Source: Acerihabitans sp035013185 (GTDB lineage: Bacteria > Pseudomonadota > Gammaproteobacteria > Enterobacterales > Enterobacteriaceae). Taken from it: DNA of 64,000 nt. The position numbers were made by a program, and so were the translations under genes. Positions 57,508 through 64,000 of the stretch are shown here, piece by piece. The stretch is taken from positions 107,805-171,804 of the forward strand of contig NZ_JAYGJO010000008.1 of assembly GCF_035013185.1 (NCBI RefSeq). Reading direction: 5' to 3'. How positions within the stretch are numbered: position 1 is the first letter of the stretch; every line of letters begins with the position of its first letter. The notes under the pieces were generated by a model. It was not told the origin of the DNA, made no database searches, and worked only from the letters and a program-made list of their open reading frames with translations.

Positions 57508-58230
57508 CTAAAAAGGAAACTCCACCAGCTCTACGCTTTCCCTGGTCACTTTTATCATGGATCCTTGCTGATGCCACGCACCGAGCACCGCGCGATGGGC
57601 TTTTCCCTGGGGAAGAACAACGGTATGGATAGCCGGCCGATGGGTGTGACCGTGAATCATCCATGTCACATCATAGCGTGAAAATGCCGCTACCACGGCC
57701 TGCGGATTGACATCCATAATGGCTGCGGATTTTTCCTGATTGGCCTGTTGGCTGCCTGTTCGCAGTTGCTGGCCGATGCGCACACGTTTTTTTAGCGGCA
57801 ACATCAGGAATAGCCACTGCACCCAGCGCCGGTTAACCCGCCGTCGATAACGTTGGTAAGCCAAATCATCGGTACACAGCGTGTCGCCGTGCAGGATAAG
57901 CATGGGACGATCGTATAACGTCAGTAATTTCTCTTGCGCAAGTATCGTCATGCCGCTGGCCCGGGCGAAACGCTTGCCAATAAGCAGGTCGCGATTGCCA
58001 TGGATAAAAAAGCAGGGTACACCCTGTTGCTTGAGCGTATTGAGCGCTAGGGCTATTTCGGCATGCAGCGGCGACGGGTCGTCATCGCCGATCCAGATTT
58101 CAAACAAATCTCCCAGGATATACAGTGCGTCGGCGTGAACGGCCTGCTGCTGTAAAAAACGCAGAAAACCGGCGGTGATCGCCGGTTCATGAATACTGAG
58201 ATGCAGATCTGCAATAAACAAAGTTGCCAT
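57508..58230 (-). CDS. lpxH: UDP-2,3-diacylglucosamine diphosphatase
   Basis: LpxH makes lipid X in lipid A synthesis. From MATLFIADLHLS the product is 240 residues, as in E. coli. The metallophosphatase motifs are DLHLS, GDLFEIWIGDDD, HGNRD, HGDTLC and HGHTHRPA. The frame from 58374 reads into ppiB and is too long. ppiB lies 8 bases upstream. Confidence 0.97.
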   Translation of the reverse strand: MATLFIADLHLSIHEPAITAGFLRFLQQQAVHADALYILGDLFEIWIGDDDPSPLHAEIALALNTLKQQGVPCFFIHGNRDLLIGKRFARASGMTILAQEKLLTLYDRPMLILHGDTLCTDDLAYQRYRRRVNRRWVQWLFLMLPLKKRVRIGQQLRTGSQQANQEKSAAIMDVNPQAVVAAFSRYDVTWMIHGHTHRPAIHTVVLPQGKAHRAVLGAWHQQGSMIKVTRESVELVEFPF

Positions 58231-58238
58231 GGCAACGA

Positions 58239-58733
58239 TTATTCGTCTACGGTCACGCCAGTAATAATCACATCTTCTTTTGGCACATCCTGATGTGGGC
58301 CACTGTTGCCGGTCGCCACATTTTTGATTTTCTCTACCACGTCGAGTCCGTCGGTCACTTCGGCAAACACACAATAGCCCCAGCCGTCAGCGCGTTCAGA
58401 ACGGAAGTTAAGGAAATCATTGTCAACCAGATTGATGAAAAACTGCGCAGTGGCGGAATGCGGATCGTTAGTACGAGCCATTGCCAGGGTGCCACGGGTA
58501 TTTTTCAGGCCATTATTGGCTTCATTTTTCACCGTTGCACGGGTCTTTTTCTGCGTCATGCCAGGTTCAAAACCGCCGCCCTGGATCATAAAACCATTAA
58601 TTACGCGGTGGAAAATGGTATTATCGTAAAAACCGTCGCGGCAGTAAGTCAGAAAATTTTCAACGGTTAATGGAGCTTTATCAGCGAAGGTCTTAATGAC
58701 GATATCGCCGTGATTGGTATGAAGAGTGACCAT
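58239..58733 (-). CDS. ppiB: Cytoplasmic peptidyl-prolyl isomerase B (cyclophilin)
   Basis: The product is 164 residues, as in E. coli. It has the cyclophilin core FHRVINGFMIQGGGF, MARTNDPHSATAQFFINL and WGYCVFAEVTDG. It is the first gene of the minus-strand run ppiB-lpxH-purE-purK and is divergent from cysS, 292 bases away. Confidence 0.97.
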   Translation of the reverse strand: MVTLHTNHGDIVIKTFADKAPLTVENFLTYCRDGFYDNTIFHRVINGFMIQGGGFEPGMTQKKTRATVKNEANNGLKNTRGTLAMARTNDPHSATAQFFINLVDNDFLNFRSERADGWGYCVFAEVTDGLDVVEKIKNVATGNSGPHQDVPKEDVIITGVTVDE

Positions 58734-59025
58734 AAATAGTTGTCCTACGAGTCAGTAAATGAGTTGCTCACAGTCAGTGATCAAGCAGACTGAATTTATA
58801 ACATAAGTCCGGGGCTGAGTCAGCATTCGCCGCAGTGAATGCTGATTTCTGGCATGAAAAGCGTGCGGGTTGCGCTGGTCGCCGTCAGGAAAATAACATT
58901 TTATTACCGGCCCCGATCTTGAATTGCCAGCGCCTTCGGGTTTCAGTACGCTGTTAACAATGAGCCCGTTCGCACTTGTCGGTATACACACACGTACCCC
59001 CGCTAACACCATGGAATGAATTTCG

Positions 59026-60411
59026 ATGCTGAAGATTTATAATACCCTGACACGACAAAAAGAGGATTTTAAGCCTATCCATACCGACAAAGTCGGCATG
59101 TACGTGTGTGGCATTACCGTCTATGACCTATGCCATATCGGCCATGGGCGGACGTTTGTCGCGTTTGATGTGGTGACCCGTTATTTGCGTCACCAAGGCT
59201 ATGACGTCAACTATGTACGCAATATTACCGACATAGACGACAAAATCATCCATCGTGCGGCTAAAAACCAAGAGACAATTGAACAGCTGACTGGGCGCAT
59301 GATGGCGGAAATGCATCAGGATTTTGACGCGTTAAAAATCCTGCGACCGGACAGTGAACCCCGTGCCACACGCCACATGACGGAGATCGTCGAGTTGGTC
59401 AGTACCTTGCTGCAAAAAGGTCATGCCTACCAGGCGACCGATGGCGATATTTTGTTTGCAGTAGATACCGATCCTACCTACGGGGTACTCTCCCGGCAGG
59501 ATCTCGAACAGCTTCAGGCTGGCGCCCGGGTGGATGTGGGTGATGTGAAACACAATCCAATGGATTTTGTATTGTGGAAAATGGCCAAAGAAGGCGAGCC
59601 GAGCTGGCCGTCTCCCTGGGGTGACGGTCGCCCAGGCTGGCATATTGAATGCTCGGCCATGAATTGCAATGAGCTGGGGTCGCATTTTGATATCCATGGC
59701 GGCGGCTCGGATTTGATGTTCCCCCATCACGAGAATGAAATTGCCCAGTCCAGCTGTGCCCATGAAGGCCCCTACGTCAATTATTGGATGCATTCGGGCA
59801 TGGTCATGGTCGATCGGGAAAAAATGTCCAAATCACTGGATAACTTTTTTACCGTGCGTGATGTCTTGAAGTATTACGATGCCGAAACCGTACGTTATTT
59901 TTTGATGTCCGGCCATTATCGCAGTCAGCTTAACTACAGCGAGGATAACCTCAAGCAGGCCCGATCCTCACTGGAACGACTCTATATTGCTTTACGCGGT
60001 ACCGATCCACAGACGACGGCCGCGGGTGATGAGGCGTTCAAAGCACAGTTTACCGCCGCCATGGACGATGATTTTAATACTCCCGAAGCCTATTCCGTGC
60101 TGTTCGAGATGGCGCGTGAAGTCAATCGTCTGAAAGTTGAAGACCCGACGGCAGCGGTCGCGCTGGCGGCAGGGTTGCGTGATTTGGCTAATGTATTAGG
60201 CCTGCTGGAACAGGATCCGGAACAGTTCCTGCAGCATGGCGCTCAGGTCAATGAGAATGAAGTTGCCAAGATTGAAGCCTTGATCAAACAACGCAACGAC
60301 GCACGCAGTAATAAAGATTGGCAGTTGGCTGATGAAGCCCGCGACCAGCTTAATGCGCTGGGTATTGTGTTAGAGGACGGCGCTCAGGGCACCATTTGGC
60401 GTAGAGGATAA
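59026..60411 (+). CDS. cysS: Cysteinyl-tRNA synthetase
   Basis: CysS charges tRNA-Cys. The product is 461 residues, as in E. coli. Class I motifs are CHIGHGRT and KMSKS (MVDREKMSKSLDN). Zinc ligands are the cysteine at MYVCGITVYD, CSAMN and the HHENEIAQS histidine-glutamate pair. The gene is divergent from ppiB. Confidence 0.98.
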   Translation: MLKIYNTLTRQKEDFKPIHTDKVGMYVCGITVYDLCHIGHGRTFVAFDVVTRYLRHQGYDVNYVRNITDIDDKIIHRAAKNQETIEQLTGRMMAEMHQDFDALKILRPDSEPRATRHMTEIVELVSTLLQKGHAYQATDGDILFAVDTDPTYGVLSRQDLEQLQAGARVDVGDVKHNPMDFVLWKMAKEGEPSWPSPWGDGRPGWHIECSAMNCNELGSHFDIHGGGSDLMFPHHENEIAQSSCAHEGPYVNYWMHSGMVMVDREKMSKSLDNFFTVRDVLKYYDAETVRYFLMSGHYRSQLNYSEDNLKQARSSLERLYIALRGTDPQTTAAGDEAFKAQFTAAMDDDFNTPEAYSVLFEMAREVNRLKVEDPTAAVALAAGLRDLANVLGLLEQDPEQFLQHGAQVNENEVAKIEALIKQRNDARSNKDWQLADEARDQLNALGIVLEDGAQGTIWRRG

Positions 60412-60442
60412 CTTCCGCTAGTCTTTTTCGAACGGAAATAGC

Positions 60443-60480
60443 AGAAGGGCGCGATAACAGGTTATCGCGCCCTTCTTGTA
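60443..60480. terminator. Hairpin between cysS and ybcJ
   Basis: AGAAGGGCGCGATAAC and GTTATCGCGCCCTTCT form a perfect 16-bp inverted repeat with a 2-base centre. It lies between convergent cysS and ybcJ and can act in both directions, although the T run is short. Confidence 0.75.
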
Positions 60481-60531
60481 TTGACTATTTACCTTTATTT
60501 TCGGCAAACCTACCGATGTTTATCCATCGGT

Positions 60532-60747
60532 TTATTCGACAATTTTCACCGTTTTTCCTAAAAATTCGACCTGCTGGTTAGCCACGATTTTACACCGCTT
60601 GCGGGTTTCCATCGTGCCGTCGACCTTGACCTGCTGGCCGTAAATAGAGGTTTTCGCTGCTGCGCCGCTGTGACACCAACCCTGAATCTTCAGTAAATCG
60701 CACAATGCAATGTACGGATGGCCGTCAAGAGAAAAAGTTTCCATCAT
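60532..60747 (-). CDS. ybcJ: S4-like RNA-binding protein YbcJ
   Basis: The product is 71 residues (E. coli 70; the second Met is an alternative start). It is a single S4 fold: LCDLLKIQGWCHSGAAAKTS then GQQVKVDGTMETRKRCKIVA. It lies 9 bases after folD on the same strand, so they are probably cotranscribed. The RNA target is unknown. Confidence 0.95.
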   Translation of the reverse strand: MMETFSLDGHPYIALCDLLKIQGWCHSGAAAKTSIYGQQVKVDGTMETRKRCKIVANQQVEFLGKTVKIVE

Positions 60748-60756
60748 GTTCCGCCG

Positions 60757-61620
60757 TTAAGATGCTATATCGTGAAAGTCTTCACATGCCTGCAAAGTGT
60801 TTTGAATTAAGGTTGCCACCGTCATTGGGCCAACGCCTCCGGGTACCGGGGTAATATAGGACGCACGTTGTGAGGCAGTGGCAAAGTCGACATCCCCCAC
60901 CACCTTGCCGCTGGGTAATCGGCTAATGCCGACATCAAGCACCACCGCACCCGGTTTTATCCACTCACCCGGGATAAAACCGGGTTTACCCACCGCAACC
61001 ACCAGCAGATCGGCGTTCTCGATATGCCGCTGCAAATCCTTGGTAAAACGGTGCGTTACGGTAACCGTGCAACCGGCCAGCAGCAGTTCAAGGCTCATTG
61101 GCCGGCCAACGATGTTTGATGCACCCACCACCACGGCGTTTACCCCGAACGTATCAATCTGGTAGCGTTCGAGCAAGGTCATGATACCGCGGGGGGTGCA
61201 GGGGCGCAGTAGCGGCGCGCGTTGACATAACCGCCCGACATTATATGGGTGAAACCCGTCAACATCCTTATCCGGCCTGATGCGTTCCAGCACGCTGATA
61301 TTGTCAATACCCGCCGGTAATGGCAGTTGTACCAAGATACCATCGATGCGTTCATCGTCGTTGAGTGTATCGATCAGCTCCAGCAGTTCGGCCTCACTGA
61401 CCGTATCGGGCAAATTATAGGAACGGGAGAGAAATCCCACATCCTCGCAGGCCTTACGTTTACTGGCCACGTAAATCTGCGACGCCGGGTCTTCTCCCAC
61501 CAATACCACTGCCAGACCGGGCGCACGTCGCCCATCGGCTAGACGTTGACGCACCTGCGAAGCCACTTCATCCCTAACCTGCTGGGCAATCATTTTACCA
61601 TCAATAAGTTTAGCAACCAT
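60757..61620 (-). CDS. folD: Methylenetetrahydrofolate dehydrogenase/cyclohydrolase
   Basis: FolD makes 10-formyl-THF from methylene-THF with NADP. The product is 287 residues (E. coli 288). Signature patches are YVASKRKACEDVGF (catalytic Lys), GILVQLPLP, VVVGASNIVGRP and PVPGGVGPMTVA. It is divergent from the tRNA-Arg gene. Confidence 0.98.
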   Translation of the reverse strand: MVAKLIDGKMIAQQVRDEVASQVRQRLADGRRAPGLAVVLVGEDPASQIYVASKRKACEDVGFLSRSYNLPDTVSEAELLELIDTLNDDERIDGILVQLPLPAGIDNISVLERIRPDKDVDGFHPYNVGRLCQRAPLLRPCTPRGIMTLLERYQIDTFGVNAVVVGASNIVGRPMSLELLLAGCTVTVTHRFTKDLQRHIENADLLVVAVGKPGFIPGEWIKPGAVVLDVGISRLPSGKVVGDVDFATASQRASYITPVPGGVGPMTVATLIQNTLQACEDFHDIAS

Positions 61621-61744
61621 CGGAATCGGTAATCCATCAGTGTAATCAAGCTGAGATGGGGGTATTTTGGCAGATGCGCGGCCCGCTGTCAGGCATTGAA
61701 TGAAAACCTTTTGTTCAGCTTACGAGCACTTGGCAGAAAAGCCA

Positions 61745-61772
61745 TTGACTCACTCCGCTTGCTACGTATAAT
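61745..61772 (+). promoter_or_regulatory. Promoter of the tRNA-Arg gene
   Basis: TTGACT and TATAAT are 16 bases apart, 34 bases before the tRNA, with a strong -10. This is the likely argU promoter. Confidence 0.85.
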
Positions 61773-61805
61773 CCAAACCGCATTACCCAGCAAATCCGCA
61801 GTCAT

Positions 61806-61882
61806 GCGCCCTTAGCTCAGTCGGATAGAGCAACGGCCTTCTAAGCCGTAGGTCACTGGTTCGAATCCAGTAGGGCGTACCA
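61806..61882 (+). tRNA. argU: tRNA-Arg, anticodon UCU
   Basis: A 77-base cloverleaf with encoded CCA. The acceptor arm GCGCCCT pairs with AGGGCGT (one G-U pair), the anticodon loop CTTCTAA gives UCU, and the T arm is ACTGG-TTCGAAT-CCAGT. It reads AGA/AGG codons. An integrase gene lies 16 bases downstream; argU is the DLP12 attachment site in E. coli. Confidence 0.97.
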
Positions 61883-61897
61883 TTTATAATCAACGGG

Positions 61898-63061
61898 TTA
61901 TGCTTCTTTCTTTTTCTCTCCAAATTCGCAAAGTGCCAGATTAGTGACATTGATTCCAATTATGCCGTCTATTTTCTTCGCGTGTTCGGTGAGATGGTTG
62001 GGTGCAAGGTGCGCATAGCGTTGTACCATTTCGATGCTTTCCCAACCGCCCATTTCTTGTAGTGCTGACAGCGGTACCCCGGCTTGGACTAACCAGCTTG
62101 CCCAGGTATGCCGTAAGTCATGAAAACGAAAGTCGGTGATACCAGCACGGCGGAGGCCAGTCCGCCATGCCGAGTTATCATCTACCCGCATCTTCCTAAC
62201 TTCCTGCGTTCTACTTCCATCCGACCGGTGCCAGGCGCTCGTATGCACAAATACATAGCGCGAGTTCCTTCCTATTTGGTCCCTTAACACCTTAGCCGCT
62301 GTATCATTCAAAGCGACACCGATTGCTTTTCCTGCCTTGGCGTTCTCTGGATGGATCCAGGCAACTTTTCTTTGCAGGTCAATCTGTGACCACTCCAAGT
62401 CCAGAATGTTCGACCGGCGTAAACCGGTGGCCAACGCGAATATCACGATCGGCCTAAACCCTTCCGGCATACAGTTAATGAGCGTGACAGCCTCATCCCT
62501 GGTCAGCCAGCGGATCCGTTTGCTAGCTGGTTTGTGCGTTTTAATTACTGGTGCCTGACTTAGCCATTTCCATTCATCCGCCGCTATGTGGAACAGGCTA
62601 CGTATAAATGATAGGTATTGGCTACGCGTGGACGCCGCTATGTACTTCGCCTTATATTCCGGTACGGGTTTCCCTTTCCTTAATGCCGCGTCCCTGCGGC
62701 TCTCCCAGATACGCCTATGACGCCGGTCAATCATCCCCGTTGTGGCCGCTACCACTTTATCTTCCGTGATACTTGAAAGCGCCTGTCCCTGAAAATGGCC
62801 GAGGAAGAACTCTATCTTTGTGCGGTCATCATCAAGCGATCGCTTTTGCTCTTTCTCCGTAAGCCAGCGTAGACATGCTTCCTCAAACGAATGATCCGCT
62901 ATTTCTCCTAGCCGGCTAATCCGCCATGAGTCCGACTTTAACTTATCGTACAATTCCTGCGCTTGCTTCTTGTCTGCCGTTCCAAGGCTTTGCCTAACTC
63001 TTTTCCCACCCGGTGCAACGAAATCACAGTACCAGAGTCCGTACCGCTGTTTGAGTGCCAT
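61898..63061 (-). CDS. Tyrosine-recombinase integrase of a tRNA-Arg element
   Basis: The product is 387 residues, related to the DLP12 integrase group. An N-terminal arm-binding domain is followed by a core-binding domain (about residues 55-170) and a catalytic domain with Arg215 (TGLRRSNIL), His314 and Arg317 (HDLRHTWA), Trp340 and the nucleophile Tyr349 (QRYAHLAP). It points towards argU with only 16 bases between, as expected for integration at the tRNA 3' end. AAGGA precedes the ATG. It overlaps the upstream excisionase-like frame by 124 bases. Confidence 0.96.
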   Translation of the reverse strand: MALKQRYGLWYCDFVAPGGKRVRQSLGTADKKQAQELYDKLKSDSWRISRLGEIADHSFEEACLRWLTEKEQKRSLDDDRTKIEFFLGHFQGQALSSITEDKVVAATTGMIDRRHRRIWESRRDAALRKGKPVPEYKAKYIAASTRSQYLSFIRSLFHIAADEWKWLSQAPVIKTHKPASKRIRWLTRDEAVTLINCMPEGFRPIVIFALATGLRRSNILDLEWSQIDLQRKVAWIHPENAKAGKAIGVALNDTAAKVLRDQIGRNSRYVFVHTSAWHRSDGSRTQEVRKMRVDDNSAWRTGLRRAGITDFRFHDLRHTWASWLVQAGVPLSALQEMGGWESIEMVQRYAHLAPNHLTEHAKKIDGIIGINVTNLALCEFGEKKKEA

Positions 63062-63303
63062 ACAGTGTTCCTTTCTGAATGGCCGTCCTCTGCATTCACG
63101 GCCTGATTGTGTGTTTTCTGACTCACATGATCAATGCAGTCAGACTTTAATATTTCTAAACAACCACCACCATTGGCGCCGCTTTTCCCTGCTTTCAATC
63201 GTTTAGCAGCAATCAGTGTCCTAACTGAGCGGACACTCTTTTTTAGGAATGTTGCGGCCTCGGTGATGGTGAAAACCTCATCTCCGATATTGATGTCGTT
63301 CAT
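62938..63303 (-). CDS. Excisionase-like helix-turn-helix protein
   Basis: The product is 121 residues. Residues 8-55 (DEVFTITEAATFLKKSVRSV then RTLIAAKRLKAG) fit a MerR/Xis-type winged helix of the excisionase group. The C-terminal half is polar with no recognised domain. GAGGTGAAGT precedes the ATG at 63303. Its last 124 bases overlap int in another frame, which suggests control of the integrase-to-excisionase ratio. The role is inferred from fold and position. Confidence 0.72.
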   Translation of the reverse strand: MNDINIGDEVFTITEAATFLKKSVRSVRTLIAAKRLKAGKSGANGGGCLEILKSDCIDHVSQKTHNQAVNAEDGHSERNTVWHSNSGTDSGTVISLHRVGKELGKALERQTRSKRRNCTIS

Positions 63304-63526
63304 ACTTCACCTCTTTGCTCCCTATCGATAAGGCGCACAAAGTACACAAGCCATAGCTTTGCCGGGAAAGTGCCGGGAGGTAGGCATTGAATTTTTTGTG
63401 TGTGCTTATCGAGTAGGGCGGTAATGATGGGATCGTGTTTTGGTTTGGGCTGGTCTTTGTTAATAGTTTGGACATCGGAGCGTAACCTGTTAGCTACAGC
63501 GCCGATGTCAAACTATTTTTGTGTAA

Positions 63527-63922
63527 CTATTTTAATTGGGCTGCCTTGTAAGTATGTTGACCGGTTATGTCGTCAATCTTGATAACATTTTTTTCAATCG
63601 AGTAGGTGATTTTTCCGTCGTTTGGGTCATCACGCCAACGGCCTACGTAGCTTGGTTCGGATGGATCGCCCGCACCTCGCCACATTATTTGATTCCCATC
63701 GACAATTTTACAGTGAAATTTCCATAATGAATTATCAGAAGGGCGATAATATTGAAGTGCAAGGAAATCCTTTGTGGATCCCTTTACCTTGATAATTTTA
63801 GGATCTCTACCAAAAGCCGCCGCAATGCCAGCCTTACATATTTGACTTGTTGTAAAATCTGCCGCAAAGACCGGCGATGTGAGTGACAGCGATAAAATTA
63901 GAACTATATTTGGATTCTTCAT
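63527..63922 (-). CDS. Exported protein of unknown function
   Basis: The product is 131 residues from MKNPNIVLILSLSLTSPVFA at 63922, with AAGGA upstream; this is a clear signal peptide cut after about residue 21. The mature part is about 110 residues and rich in Lys, Asp and aromatic residues, with a single pair of cysteines that could form a disulfide (QICKAGI and FHCKIVDG). No family was recognised. It belongs to the element at argU, upstream of the excisionase-like gene on the same strand. Confidence 0.65.
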   Translation of the reverse strand: MKNPNIVLILSLSLTSPVFAADFTTSQICKAGIAAAFGRDPKIIKVKGSTKDFLALQYYRPSDNSLWKFHCKIVDGNQIMWRGAGDPSEPSYVGRWRDDPNDGKITYSIEKNVIKIDDITGQHTYKAAQLK

Positions 63923-64000
63923 TAAAATTCCTTGCGCCATAAGGATGTAACCAGAAAAACACAATAGTAGGAGACATTAGGTAATCCTCCCATTTTTAAC

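Overview
The window is a stretch of chromosome from a member of the Enterobacterales. Protein sequences and gene order follow the tig-clpP-clpX-lon to cysS-folD-argU region of Escherichia coli K-12 closely. Three features argue against E. coli itself: many ERIC-type intergenic repeats, a three-HMA CopA, and the PLP enzyme/decR pair. A Sodalis-, Serratia- or Yersinia-like relative is plausible, but the genus cannot be fixed from the sequence alone. Almost all genes are intact.

Layout. 1-9.4 kb: protein quality control (tig, clpP, clpX, lon, hupB, ppiD), with heat-shock type promoters before lon and probably clpP. 9.4-21.5 kb: a ComEA-like exported protein with a very long linker, an Arc-like repressor, queC, a cysteine-degrading PLP enzyme divergent from decR, mdlAB, the nitrogen operon glnK-amtB with a sigma-54 promoter, tesB, ybaY, atl and 4.5S RNA. 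21.5-29.3 kb: hha-tomB, zinc-independent ribosomal proteins L36/L31 behind a Zur-like box, and acrAB divergent from acrR. 29-41.2 kb: rsmS, priC, apt, dnaX (with a conserved -1 frameshift signal), ybaB-recR, htpG, adk, hemH, fsr, ybaK, ybaP. 41.2-44.7 kb: the copper module copA/cueR. 44.7-51.9 kb: ybbJ-qmcA, cnoX-ybbO-tesA, ybbA-ybbP. 52-55.8 kb: an accessory island where E. coli has rhsD and the allantoin genes. It holds a monomeric isocitrate dehydrogenase, then a higBA toxin-antitoxin operon between two arrays of a 104-bp hairpin-forming repeat. 55.8-61.9 kb: purEK, lpxH, ppiB, cysS, ybcJ, folD and tRNA-Arg(UCU). 61.9-64 kb: the left end of an integrative element in the tRNA gene, with a tyrosine integrase, an excisionase-like protein and an exported orphan.

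The most unusual signals are the 104-bp arrays around higBA, whose copies differ almost only in ways that keep base pairing; cueR, whose only family-consistent start codon is AUA; ERIC copies lying in the copA leader; the enlarged linkers of ComEA-like protein and DnaX; and a minisatellite next to the cysteine enzyme. Several genes found at these junctions in E. coli are absent (ybaW, mscK, ybaN, aes-gsk-ybaL, ushA, fetAB).
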